Part shown: positions 22,502 through 31,023 of the stretch, in pieces
Numbering within the stretch: the first letter of the stretch is position 1
Layout of the letters: each line of letters begins with the position of its first letter
IMG/VR virus record: IMGVR_UViG_3300047462_000086
Coordinates: 1-43,492 of that record
DNA: 43,492 bases
Reading direction: 5' to 3' (one strand)
From: a virus
Program-made: the position numbers and the translations under genes
Notes under the pieces: model-generated
Told to the model about the DNA's origin: nothing
Databases searched by the model: none
The model's input: only the letters and a program-made list of their open reading frames with translations

Positions 22502-23410
22502 ATGGATATTACCTTCCCCGCTCTACAGAGCATCAATATCGGCGTCACCACCGCGTATAACACGCAGTTCTGGGCGGCCGAGAGCATCTATAAGATTTTC
22601 ACGGACGAGATGAATTCGACCTCGGCCGGTGAGATTTACCCGCGCCTCGATATGATCCCCGGCATGCGCGAATGGCTGGGCGAGCGCGTGCATCATTCGC
22701 TGAGCCTGCAGACGTTCACGATCACGAACAAGACGTTCGAGAACACGATCGTCATCAAGCGCGAGAATATCGAGGATGACCAGTTCGGCTTCCTGAACAC
22801 CGCCGCGGCACAGATGGGCCAGGCGGCGGGGCGGTTGCCGGATTTGCTGATCGCCGGGCTGCTGAATAACGGGCACAGCACCATCGGGATCGACGGGCAG
22901 AATTTCTTCGATACCGCGCATCCGAACTTCACGATCACTGGCGCCGCGACCACGGCTTCGAACTACCAGGCAGGCTCCGGCAACCCGAGCTGGTACCTGG
23001 TGGATAACAGCCAGGTCGTGAAGCCGTTCATCTTCCAGAAGCGCCGGCCTTTCGTGCTCACGCCGAAGATCAGCTTGACGGATGAGAACGTGTTCAACCG
23101 GTCCGAGTTCATCTGGGGCACGGATGGGCGCTGCAATGCCGGTTATGGTTTGTGGCAGCTCGCTTTCAGGTCCGACGCGCCGATGACGCTGGCGAATTTG
23201 AACGCCGCGCGCACCTTGATGGCGGCCTGGCGCCGGCCGGATGGCGCGCCGATGGGCATCAACCCGACGCATCTGATCGCGCCGGTTTCTCTCACGCCGC
23301 TAGGCAAGGCGTATTGCGAGAATGATTACGACCCGCTCGGCACGTCCGGCCTGACGCCCAACACGTTCAAGGGCATGGCGAAGTACGTCGAGAACCGCTG
23401 GATTTATTAA
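22502..23410 (+). CDS. T: Major capsid protein, Mu gpT-like
   Basis: This 302-residue protein matches the Mu-like major head subunit: YNTQFWAAESIYKIFTDEM, YPRLDMIPGMREWLGER, TIVIKRENIEDDQFGFL, GQNFFDTAHPNF and FRSDAPMTLANLNAARTLM. It forms the icosahedral shell on the scaffold. The start lies two bases after the preceding stop. A strong terminator hairpin follows 20 bases downstream, which may help set capsid expression relative to tail genes. Confidence 0.95.
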   Translation: MDITFPALQSINIGVTTAYNTQFWAAESIYKIFTDEMNSTSAGEIYPRLDMIPGMREWLGERVHHSLSLQTFTITNKTFENTIVIKRENIEDDQFGFLNTAAAQMGQAAGRLPDLLIAGLLNNGHSTIGIDGQNFFDTAHPNFTITGAATTASNYQAGSGNPSWYLVDNSQVVKPFIFQKRRPFVLTPKISLTDENVFNRSEFIWGTDGRCNAGYGLWQLAFRSDAPMTLANLNAARTLMAAWRRPDGAPMGINPTHLIAPVSLTPLGKAYCENDYDPLGTSGLTPNTFKGMAKYVENRWIY

Positions 23411-23429
23411 AGCGGGGTTTGAGGCATAG

Positions 23430-23455
23430 CCGGGCGCGTGGCGCGCCTGGTTTTT
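23430..23455 (+). terminator. Terminator/attenuator directly after the capsid gene
   Basis: CCGGGCGCG and CGCGCCTGG form a 9-bp stem with one G-U pair around TGG, followed by TTTTT. This is the best intrinsic terminator in the late region. Because essential tail genes lie downstream with no promoter seen, it probably ends only part of the transcripts and lowers tail relative to capsid mRNA. Confidence 0.65.
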
Positions 23456-23470
23456 CATCAAGGAAATACG

Positions 23471-23770
23471 ATGGCAAAATTGATCGTTACGTCGTCCTCG
23501 CCGCTGCCGCGCAATCGCGGGGGCGAGACGTTTTTCGGCGCGAAGGAATTCGCGCTCGACCATTTCACGGAGGCGCAGCTCGGCGAGATTGTCGCCGACC
23601 CGGTTCTGACGGTTGTGGTGGGCGAGCGGCTTCACGCCGAAAACCTCGGGGGTTTTTCGGAGCGGCTGGACGAGGTGCGCGAGCACCTGGGGGCTGAACG
23701 CGCCGAGGACGATGCCACGACCGTGGCCGAGATCGGCGCGGCGAAGGCCAAGGGCCGGGCGAAAGCCTAA
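23471..23770 (+). CDS. Unknown protein, Mu gp35-like position
   Basis: This 99-residue protein (MAKLIVTSSSPLPRNRGGET, FFGAKEFALDHFTEAQLGEIV) resembles small HI1506/gp35-type proteins encoded after the Mu-like capsid gene. The C-terminal third is charged and alanine-rich. ATG at 23471 with AAGGAAA upstream is chosen over an in-frame GTG at 23438 inside the terminator hairpin. Confidence 0.7.
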   Translation: MAKLIVTSSSPLPRNRGGETFFGAKEFALDHFTEAQLGEIVADPVLTVVVGERLHAENLGGFSERLDEVREHLGAERAEDDATTVAEIGAAKAKGRAKA

Positions 23771-23775
23771 GACGC

Positions 23776-24261
23776 ATGTCCTACGCCACGGTCGATGATA
23801 TGGTCACACGGTTTGGGGCGGCGGAAATGATCCGCGCCTCGACGCCGGATGGCGCGCCGGCCGTGGCATTGATCCCAGCCCCGATCCAGGCGGCGCTGGA
23901 CGACGCGACATCGCTGATCGATGGGTATTTGCGCAAGCGCTACCGCGTGCCACTGGACCTGGCGCCGCAGGAGATTAACGCGGCGTGCTGCATTTTGGCG
24001 CGCTACACGCTGGCGACGGGCGGTGAGCGCAACCCGAGCGACCAGGTCAAGGCTGACAGGGCCGAGAAGCTGGCCTGGTTGAAGCTGGTGGCGCAGGGCG
24101 GGGTTTCGCTGGGCGTGGAAGAGATTGCGCCGGGCGGCGAAAGTTACGCGCAGCAGCGCACGCGCGGCCAGGTGTTTCAGGACCAGGAGCCACTCACGAA
24201 TTGCGGGTTTGGCGGCGGCGCCGGGTTCGATGGCGGGTTTTTCGGCGGCGGGTTTCCATGA
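23776..24261 (+). CDS. Mu gp36-like protein (DUF1320), head-tail connector region
   Basis: This 161-residue protein (MSYATVDDMVTRFGAAEMI, DDATSLIDGYLRKRYRVPL, RYTLATGGERNPSDQV) matches DUF1320/Mu gp36, likely a neck or adaptor protein. The end is unusual: FGGGAGFDGGFFGGGFP is glycine-phenylalanine-rich. It overlaps gp37 by four bases. Confidence 0.88.
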   Translation: MSYATVDDMVTRFGAAEMIRASTPDGAPAVALIPAPIQAALDDATSLIDGYLRKRYRVPLDLAPQEINAACCILARYTLATGGERNPSDQVKADRAEKLAWLKLVAQGGVSLGVEEIAPGGESYAQQRTRGQVFQDQEPLTNCGFGGGAGFDGGFFGGGFP

Positions 24262-24890
24262 GCGAGACGCTTGTGCCCGTGGCGCCCGTTACGCCGCTGC
24301 TGCCGGGGCTGTTCGCTGCCATCGGCGACGCCATCACCGCGCGGCTGCAACTGGCGTTTCCCCCTTCGCTGTTCCGGTTCAAGGATTTGCCGCCGGCGTT
24401 CACGCCCGAGGTGTGGCGCAGCCTGACGGAAGGCAACCAGCCGATGATCGGGCTGGGGTTCGTGGGCGTGAAGCCGATTTCCGATACGCGCGTGGCGCGC
24501 GGCGTGGCTCAGTTCATGCTGCTGATCGCCAAGCGGGGCGAGCGGACGACCAGGTCGCTCTGGTATGGCGATGCGCAGGGGGCCGGTGTGCTGGCCTATG
24601 CCGCGACGGCCTGGGCGGTGCTCCAGGGGTTCAACGCCTGCACCGGGCCGGTGGATGTGGCGAGCATGAACAATACCGTGGCCGAGGCGTGGAAGGATAA
24701 TTCCGCCGTGATCGCGCTGGATTTGCGGGTGCCAGTTACTGTGCAGCTTGCCGATGCGATCAGCGACCCCGGCATCGGGATTTTCGAGACGCTGGTCGCG
24801 CAATGGAACGTGCCGACGCCGGTTGGCGCCACCGTGATCGCCGGCAGCGAAGATACCTATGCCTCCGAATGGGACAATCCGAATGTATGA
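24258..24890 (+). CDS. Mu gp37-like protein (DUF1834), tail terminator region
   Basis: This 210-residue protein starts at ATG 24258 (ATGA). It contains FKDLPPAFTPEVWRSLTEGN, GVAQFMLLIAKRGERT and SDPGIGIFETLVAQWNVPTP. It occupies the place of Mu gp37, thought to act at the head-proximal end of the tail. An in-frame extension to 24201 lies inside gp36 and is low quality. Confidence 0.8.
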   Translation: MSETLVPVAPVTPLLPGLFAAIGDAITARLQLAFPPSLFRFKDLPPAFTPEVWRSLTEGNQPMIGLGFVGVKPISDTRVARGVAQFMLLIAKRGERTTRSLWYGDAQGAGVLAYAATAWAVLQGFNACTGPVDVASMNNTVAEAWKDNSAVIALDLRVPVTVQLADAISDPGIGIFETLVAQWNVPTPVGATVIAGSEDTYASEWDNPNV

Positions 24891-25218
24891 GTTGCCGAAG
24901 GTTTTTGTGGTGCCGGCCGAGGGCGTGAAAATCCCGCTGCCGATCGACGGGATGCGCATTCCGGGCGTGGGGATGACCGTGACGCGCACGATGCATATCG
25001 AGCGGCTGCTACGGAATGGCGACCTAGTTGAAGGCGATGCGGCCGAGGCGCTGGCCGCGCCGCGCAAGGTGAAAGCCGATGCCGAGGCGAAGGCCGCGCA
25101 GGATGCGCGCGACGCCGAGGCGGCAAAATATAAACCCCCCGCGACCGAAGAGGTAAAGGCACCTGCGGGCGGAGCGGCCAACAAGACGCAGCCTGATGCT
25201 GCGGGTTCGAAAGGCTAA
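24883..25218 (+). CDS. Mu gp38-like protein (DUF2635)
   Basis: This 111-residue protein has the short DUF2635 core (KVFVVPAEGVKIPLPIDGMR, IPGVGMTVTRTMHIERLLRNGDL), usually found just upstream of the sheath gene. It carries an extra alanine- and lysine-rich tail of about 50 residues. The start at ATG 24883 overlaps gp37 by eight bases. Confidence 0.8.
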   Translation: MYELPKVFVVPAEGVKIPLPIDGMRIPGVGMTVTRTMHIERLLRNGDLVEGDAAEALAAPRKVKADAEAKAAQDARDAEAAKYKPPATEEVKAPAGGAANKTQPDAAGSKG

Positions 25219-25220
25219 CC

Positions 25221-26756
25221 ATGTCGCAGTCCCTGACGACCGTTAACGACGGAAGCATCCAGTTCGTCGAAATCCCGTACACCTGGAAGGTGCCGGGCAA
25301 CTACATGGAGGTGAAGCCCGCCATCAACGACAACGCCGTGCTGCCGTTTCCGGCGCAAGGTTTGGTGGTGGGAATGCTGCAGGTGAATTCCAGCCTGCTG
25401 GCGATGCCTGGGCAGGCTTATCAAATTCTGTCCGGCCCGCAGGCCGACAGCCTGTTCGGGTATGGGTCCGTTGCCGCGAAGATGTGCCGTCGCTGGCTGG
25501 ATGCGAACCCCTACACGCCGCTGGATGCGATCGGCATCAACCCCGTCACCGGCAACGTGCAGGCGACCGGCAGCGTGACCTTCACGGGTGCGGCGACCAG
25601 CGCCGGCACGCAGGCGTTTTATTTCGGCGGTGTGCGGGTTGCGGTGCAGATCAACGTGGGCGACACCGCCGCCGTGGTCGCCGCGAATTTGGCGGCGGCG
25701 ATCACGCAGCAGAACACCACGGCCGGCTATACGACGCTGCCGTCGCTCAACATGACCTACGTCGCCGGCGCCGCCGTGGTGAATTTGAAGGCGGACCATT
25801 GCGGGACGCTGGGCAATTTGATCGATGTGCGCATCAACGCGCAAACCGGCGACATGACGCCGGCCGGCATCACTATTGCCATCGCGCCGATGAGCGGCGG
25901 TTCCGGCGACCCGACGAATGGGATCGCCAATGCGCTGGCCGGGCTTTCGAAGTGGTACACGGATATCGCCTTCGCGTGGACCGACCCCACCAACATCGCG
26001 ACGCTTTCGGCCTGGCTGAATGCGAGTTACGGGGCGATGGCGAAGCTGGATTGCCAGGGCTATGTTTCGACCTCCGGCAGCTACGGCACGCTGCTAACCT
26101 TCGCGCCGAACTGCAAATATCTCTCGGTGCTGCCGGTGCAGAACCCGCTGAGCCCACCTTGGGAGACGGCGGCGAGTTTCGCGGCGGTGTGCTGCCTTTC
26201 GACCGCGCAGGCGCCGGCGCTGCAGATGAAGACGGTGCCGCTGCCGAAGATCAAAGCGCCGGCTGGGCCCGATGTGTTTACGTCAACCGAGAATGAGGCG
26301 CTGCTGCTGGCCGGGTTTTCGACGTATTACACCGACAGCCTAGGCAATGTTTATCTGCAGCGCGTGGCGAACAGCTACCGCGTGGACCCGGATGGCGCGC
26401 CGAATTTTGCGTGGTTCGACCTGCAGAGCACGAAAGTGCCGACGCGGGTGCGGTATGATTGGGACAACTACATCGCCCAGAAATGGCCGCGCAATGGGCT
26501 GGCGGCCGACGGCACCCTGGCGGCGCAGTTCGCGCCGAATGTGGTGACGCCGCGGCGGCTGATGAGCAGCTGGGCGAGCCGGTGTTCGGTGTATGAGAAG
26601 AATGGCTGGATCCAGAATTCGGCGGTGACGTCGGCCTCCAGCAGCTTCACGATCGACCCGAATGACGGCAACCGGGTGAATTCGCGCCAGCAAATTCAGG
26701 TGATGGGCAACCTGATCGTGCTGGCCGGATCGCTCGAATTCATCTCGAACACATAA
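25221..26756 (+). CDS. L: Tail sheath protein, Mu gpL-like
   Basis: This 511-residue protein is the contractile sheath subunit. Family features are IPYTWKVPGNYMEVKP at the N-terminus, FGYGSVAAKMCRRWLDANP, an Ig-like insert (TGAATSAGTQAFYFGGVRVA), and the C-terminal sheath core VRYDWDNYIAQKWPRNGLA with VMGNLIVLAGSLEFISNT. The start follows the previous stop by two bases, without a strong ribosome site. Confidence 0.94.
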   Translation: MSQSLTTVNDGSIQFVEIPYTWKVPGNYMEVKPAINDNAVLPFPAQGLVVGMLQVNSSLLAMPGQAYQILSGPQADSLFGYGSVAAKMCRRWLDANPYTPLDAIGINPVTGNVQATGSVTFTGAATSAGTQAFYFGGVRVAVQINVGDTAAVVAANLAAAITQQNTTAGYTTLPSLNMTYVAGAAVVNLKADHCGTLGNLIDVRINAQTGDMTPAGITIAIAPMSGGSGDPTNGIANALAGLSKWYTDIAFAWTDPTNIATLSAWLNASYGAMAKLDCQGYVSTSGSYGTLLTFAPNCKYLSVLPVQNPLSPPWETAASFAAVCCLSTAQAPALQMKTVPLPKIKAPAGPDVFTSTENEALLLAGFSTYYTDSLGNVYLQRVANSYRVDPDGAPNFAWFDLQSTKVPTRVRYDWDNYIAQKWPRNGLAADGTLAAQFAPNVVTPRRLMSSWASRCSVYEKNGWIQNSAVTSASSSFTIDPNDGNRVNSRQQIQVMGNLIVLAGSLEFISNT

Positions 26757-26765
26757 GGCTGACGC

Positions 26766-27146
26766 ATGTCCGGTTCCATTTCGCAATCCCTTGGTATCAT
26801 CACCCTGATCTGGGGTGGTCAGACGCTGAACGTGGATAAGAGCAGCAGCTTTTCGCCCGGCGGCCCGATCGACAAGATGGTGATGAACGGAAACCAGATC
26901 ACGTATTCGACCGACCAGGTGACGCCCAGCATGGTGGATGCCAAGTTCGTACTGCAGAAGGGTCAGAGCATCACGGCGTTGAAGGCGCTGAACGGGTCCG
27001 AAATGCAGATCGAGTGCGATAGCGGGCAGACCTTCACCATCGCCAGCGCGCGGCTGACGAAGGATATCAAGATCACCGGCGGCGCGACGAATAACTGCTC
27101 GGCGAGCTGGGGTGGGACGCCGGCGACCGAGGTGATCGCGCAATGA
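26766..27146 (+). CDS. M: Tail tube protein, Mu gpM-like
   Basis: This 126-residue protein forms the inner tube. It shows the Mu M-type pattern: SSSFSPGGPI, NQITYSTDQVTPSMVDAKF and LKALNGSEMQIECDSGQTFT. The stop overlaps the chaperone gene (ATGA). Confidence 0.92.
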   Translation: MSGSISQSLGIITLIWGGQTLNVDKSSSFSPGGPIDKMVMNGNQITYSTDQVTPSMVDAKFVLQKGQSITALKALNGSEMQIECDSGQTFTIASARLTKDIKITGGATNNCSASWGGTPATEVIAQ

Positions 27147-27598
27147 AGATCACCGATGTCGAGGTGTTTCACGACCCGGATGAATTGCCGGTGGAACATG
27201 AAGAGGTTCTGCCAGAGCTGACGGAGGTTAAAGCGGATCGGCGCGCTGTGACGCTGCCGCCCGACTTTCCGGAAAATGCGACGCCGTCCGATGATGGGGA
27301 TGGCAGCTTCATTTTGAAGCTCGACTATCCGAAGACGCTGAAGTTCAAGGCGGCGGATGGCTCAGTCAAAGAGGAGCGCTATGCCTCGTTGCACCTGCGC
27401 CGATTGAATGGAAAGGCACAACGCGAGATTTCGCAGGCCAGCACGAATGATTTCCGGCCGCAAATGATCGCGAGTTCGACCGGCATGACGCTCGGCCGCG
27501 CGCGGCTGCTGCATGATGTGATGGACGCTTCGGACATTGCCGCGGTGTTGACAGTGGTCAAGTTTTTTACGACGCCTGGCCGGAAGACTGGCGCCTAA
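27143..27598 (+). CDS. Tail assembly chaperone, Mu gp41-like (upstream product)
   Basis: This 151-residue protein is the short chaperone made before the tape measure. Recognisable are FILKLDYPKTLKFKAADGSV, HLRRLNGKAQREISQAS and LLHDVMDASDIAAVL. Near its end AAG TTT TTT ACG contains six T (27563-27568), where a -1 slip would add the segment up to 27711. Confidence 0.85.
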   Translation: MKITDVEVFHDPDELPVEHEEVLPELTEVKADRRAVTLPPDFPENATPSDDGDGSFILKLDYPKTLKFKAADGSVKEERYASLHLRRLNGKAQREISQASTNDFRPQMIASSTGMTLGRARLLHDVMDASDIAAVLTVVKFFTTPGRKTGA

Positions 27599-27711
27599 TT
27601 CTGGCTGGGCTCGCGCGGTTCTATCATTCGCCGCTGCATGAAATCGAGGCGCTGCCGCTGGACCAGGTGTTGTTCTGGAATTCGGCCGCGCACGGGTTGA
27701 CCAACCAATAG
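27568..27711 (+). CDS. Tail chaperone extension reached by -1 frameshift (gp42-like)
   Basis: In the -1 frame, codons from TAC at 27568 to TAG at 27709-27711 give a 47-residue segment, YDAWPEDWRLILAGLARFYH onward, ending AAHGLTNQ, which looks strongly protein-like. A single-codon slip at TTT TTT would fuse it to residue 142 of the upstream protein, making about 189 residues. Tail chaperone pairs of long-tailed phages are classically produced this way. The shift site here is a T6 run rather than a canonical X XXY YYZ heptamer in the zero frame. Confidence 0.7.
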   Translation, partial: YDAWPEDWRLILAGLARFYHSPLHEIEALPLDQVLFWNSAAHGLTNQ

Positions 27712-27720
27712 GGGGCAGGT

Positions 27721-29574
27721 GTGTCTGAAGAACTTGTCGCCGAGCTTACTCTTAAACTGCGGAACGACATGGGTGCGGGGATCGATGATGTCCGCGCCGA
27801 GTTCGATGGGTTGGAAGGAACGCTGCAGCAGCTGCGTGACGTGCTTGGCGGGTTGACCGAGGAGTTGCAGGCGATGCGCGCGCCTCAGGGGTTGGCGGAT
27901 GGGTTTTCCGCCGTGGTTACCCAGGCAGATGCGGCGACGACAGCGGTACAGGCGATTGGCGCGGCGATCGATGACGATGTCGCGAAGGTGCAGGCTCTGA
28001 AAGATGCGTGGGCCGGTTATGGCGGGACTGGCGGCTTTAGTGGGGCGATGACGCAACTGGCGCCCACAGCCGGTTATGAAGATGATGGCTCGATGCGGCC
28101 CGACTTCATCCCGCCGGAAACTGTCATTCCATGGAATGGCCCGGAAGCCGGCTCCGGGGATGGCGGCGCCCAGGGTGATGGTGAAGGCCGCAGCGGCGGT
28201 GAAGGAAGTGGCCATGGGGGCGGCGCCGGCGATATGGCGACGAATTTGTTGTTCGCTGGAATTGAATTGGCGACGGGGCGAGAAGCCGCCGAAAAATACG
28301 CCGATTTCGATTGGATTTTGACGCATATTGCGATCACGGAAAAGCTAAGCGGTGCAGCTGCAGATAAGGAAAAAGAGTTTCTGACAGGCGCGCTCGATGA
28401 TCTGGCAACGAAGACGGGAACTTCCAGCACAGATCTGGCAAATGCTTATTCTTTTCTGGTGACGACCGGAATGAGCCATGATCTGATCAACCAGCTTATG
28501 CCTGGCCTGGCGGAAACCGCGACCGCGTATAATGTTCCTGTCGAGGACCAGGCGCAGAGCGTTTTCACGCTGAGCGATGTGATGGGGATCGGACCGCAAC
28601 AGATGCCGCAGGCGCTGGCTACGCTGGCCTATGCGGCGAAGCTGGGGCATTTCGGCGTTGCTGATTTCGGACATTACCTACCTGGCATCGGCGCGCAGCT
28701 AAGCATCTTGGGCGATACCGGTATCGCCGGCGAGGACCAGGCGGCGGCAGCCCTGGAAACCGTGCGACGCGTTACAGGCACGTCCGAGGAAGATGCGACT
28801 GACGTGCAGGACTTAATCAACTACATGACCTCGCCGATCGCCGCGCGGTTTTTTGACCGCACTCAACGTTCGAAAGATTTGTTGGGTGCTCCTATCCTGG
28901 GCCTTTTCAAGAAATACCAAGTCCCGGATATCAACATCCCGGCCTTCCTGGACGATGAAAAGGCCGAAGGCGTCGACAGCTTCGATGCGATGGTCGACCT
29001 TGCGCGCAAAATCTACAATCCGAAGATGACGCCGACGGATCAGCGCGAAATTTTTGGCGCGCTGTTTCACAACCAGCAGGCAGCGATGGCCGCGCTCGGC
29101 CTCGTGGAGAATTATGGCGTCTTTAAATCCGACGAGGCAACTTTGGGCGGCGTTAGCCAGGGCACTGTGGCGACCGATTATCAGACGGCGAGTGCTACAC
29201 CGAAAGTAGGGCTTGATAAGCTCGACGAGCAGATCGCCGAAACCACACGCATCGTGGGCCAGGGCCTGAATCCGACGTTTGATTTGCTGACTGGGGTTGT
29301 GAGGGATTTCGGCCTTGGCATGCAAACGATCGAAACTGAGTTTGGCATCGTGACGAAGCCGCTGACAACCGGGGTCGGAACGACGGCTGCCTATACGCAG
29401 CACGAGATCGACATGCATCCGAATGGTGCGATTCGATCGAGGTTCGGTTTTGCTGAGCCGATGAAGATTGAGCTGACTGTAAAGGGCGACGGCGCGGTTA
29501 CCAACACCACAGCCACGCCACAGCCTGGCGTGAACCTGCGCGTTAATCAGGGCCGGGTGCTCGGGCACGAATAA
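27721..29574 (+). CDS. Tail tape measure protein
   Basis: This 617-residue protein sets tail length and leads DNA ejection. An N-terminal coiled coil (IDDVRAEFDGLEGTLQQLRD, VLGGLTEELQAM) is followed by a flexible Gly-rich linker (EGRSGGEGSGHGGGAGD, about residues 160-175). The TP901-like region follows (LATKTGTSSTDLANAYSFL, LAYAAKLGHFGVADFGHYLP). The start is GTG at 27721 with GGGGGCAGG upstream. The last 20 residues overlap into the next gene start by one base. Confidence 0.88.
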   Translation: MSEELVAELTLKLRNDMGAGIDDVRAEFDGLEGTLQQLRDVLGGLTEELQAMRAPQGLADGFSAVVTQADAATTAVQAIGAAIDDDVAKVQALKDAWAGYGGTGGFSGAMTQLAPTAGYEDDGSMRPDFIPPETVIPWNGPEAGSGDGGAQGDGEGRSGGEGSGHGGGAGDMATNLLFAGIELATGREAAEKYADFDWILTHIAITEKLSGAAADKEKEFLTGALDDLATKTGTSSTDLANAYSFLVTTGMSHDLINQLMPGLAETATAYNVPVEDQAQSVFTLSDVMGIGPQQMPQALATLAYAAKLGHFGVADFGHYLPGIGAQLSILGDTGIAGEDQAAAALETVRRVTGTSEEDATDVQDLINYMTSPIAARFFDRTQRSKDLLGAPILGLFKKYQVPDINIPAFLDDEKAEGVDSFDAMVDLARKIYNPKMTPTDQREIFGALFHNQQAAMAALGLVENYGVFKSDEATLGGVSQGTVATDYQTASATPKVGLDKLDEQIAETTRIVGQGLNPTFDLLTGVVRDFGLGMQTIETEFGIVTKPLTTGVGTTAAYTQHEIDMHPNGAIRSRFGFAEPMKIELTVKGDGAVTNTTATPQPGVNLRVNQGRVLGHE

Positions 29575-30845
29575 TGGATATCGATAGCATTTTCTCGACG
29601 CTGTTGAGTGCCACGTTTGGGGGCGCGCCGTTTGGGGTGATCGATAGCTCCGTCGAGATCGGGCGGCGGGTGCAGCGGTTTGTTTTTCCGGGCGTGGATG
29701 AGCCGAGCTTCCAGGACTTGGGGGCGGATTACGGGCCGATCATGGTGCGGGGCATTTTGGCCGGTGACGATTACATCGCGCAGATGCGCAACCTGGTGAA
29801 TATCTGTGCGCAGCCGGGGCCTTACACGCTGGTGCACCCATGGCTGGGAAGCGGCCAGGTGGTTTTCGTGCCTGGGACGAGGGCGAAAATATCGCTGGTC
29901 GGGACCGAGTTACGCATCGCGCGGTTCGAGATGCAACTGCTGAACTATAATCCCCCGCCGAGCACGCGGCTGGATACGCTGAGCCAGTTGGAGGTGGATT
30001 GCGATGCGCTGCAGGCGCAGGCGCAGAATTACCTGGCGGCGGCGCTGGCGCCGATCGGCACGGTGCTGGGGGCGCTGAGCTACGCGCAAGGGTATCTGGT
30101 AGGGCTGCAGCAGACGATGAACCAGGCGATTGCGGGTACGGCCTCGGCCGGGATTATCGCGGCGCAGGCGGCATCCGCGCTGGTGGGGCTGGTGGTGGAT
30201 ACGACGCTGGCGCCGGCGGCCTGGGCCGGGGCGACGGCGGCGGCGATGGTGGCCGTGCCGGCGGCGATTGAGCAGGCGGCCGCGCCATTGGCGCCTTCGG
30301 CCGTGGCGCCTGGCGGGGCGAGCGTGGCGGCCGTTGCGGCCGACCCGACTGATACCACCAACACACTGCTGGCCGCCGCCGCTGGGGCGGCCGTGGCGGC
30401 GGGCACGCCGGCACCGGGCCCGGCGCTTGGAGCGGGGATGCAGGCGGCGTTCGTAGCGGCCGCTGTGCAGGCGGCCGCGCGGATCAACTACACGAGCCAG
30501 CAGCAGGCCGAGGCGCAGGCGGCGCTGCTGTATGCCGCGATCGACGCGGCCGCGGTGGCGGCGGCCACGCTGGCACAGACAGACCCGGCGAATGCGGCGC
30601 CGGTGTGGCGCGGGTTGCTGGCGATGCGCGGCAGCCTGGCGGCTGATGTGAATTCGCTGATCGGCAGGCTGCCGCCGGTGGTGACGATCACGACGCAGGC
30701 GACGATGCCGGCATGGATTTTGGCGCAGTATATTTCGGGCGACACGCCATCGGACGTGTACGCCACCTATCTGGATTTGATCTCTCGCAACAACGTGTTG
30801 AACCCAGCGCTTGTGCCGCCCGGAATGTTGGAAGTTCTTAACTGA
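29574..30845 (+). CDS. N: DNA circularisation/ejection protein, Mu gpN-like
   Basis: This 423-residue protein has the N-terminal DNA_circ_N domain in its first 125 residues (FGGAPFGVIDSSVEIGRRVQ, FPGVDEPSFQDLG, YTLVHPWLGSGQVVF). A very long alanine-rich stretch (about residues 140-330) follows, and a C-terminal segment with WILAQYISGDTPSDVYATY. In Mu-like phages it belongs to the tail hub or ejection apparatus. Its start shares one base with the previous stop (TAATG). Confidence 0.88.
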   Translation: MDIDSIFSTLLSATFGGAPFGVIDSSVEIGRRVQRFVFPGVDEPSFQDLGADYGPIMVRGILAGDDYIAQMRNLVNICAQPGPYTLVHPWLGSGQVVFVPGTRAKISLVGTELRIARFEMQLLNYNPPPSTRLDTLSQLEVDCDALQAQAQNYLAAALAPIGTVLGALSYAQGYLVGLQQTMNQAIAGTASAGIIAAQAASALVGLVVDTTLAPAAWAGATAAAMVAVPAAIEQAAAPLAPSAVAPGGASVAAVAADPTDTTNTLLAAAAGAAVAAGTPAPGPALGAGMQAAFVAAAVQAAARINYTSQQQAEAQAALLYAAIDAAAVAAATLAQTDPANAAPVWRGLLAMRGSLAADVNSLIGRLPPVVTITTQATMPAWILAQYISGDTPSDVYATYLDLISRNNVLNPALVPPGMLEVLN

Positions 30846-30855
30846 GGAAAATGCA

Positions 30856-31023
30856 ATGGAAAGCTTGGACAAATTGAAGAAATCGGTGAAGCGGCTTGCC
30901 TACGCGATCAAGAATGCGAACGACGAAATGCCGACGGATGCGGAGATTGAGACGATTATCGATTGCGGGTGCGATATCTTTGCCGACGGCGCGCAGGTGG
31001 TTAAAGAGGTTGGGCGGCGTTGA
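30856..31023 (+). CDS. Small protein between N and P
   Basis: This 55-residue protein starts at ATG 30856 with GAGGAAA upstream, the clearest ribosome site in this region. It is charged and helical (DKLKKSVKRLAYAIKNANDE) with a CGC motif. Not part of the usual Mu gene set; function unknown. Its stop overlaps the TTG start of P. Confidence 0.65.
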   Translation: MESLDKLKKSVKRLAYAIKNANDEMPTDAEIETIIDCGCDIFADGAQVVKEVGRR

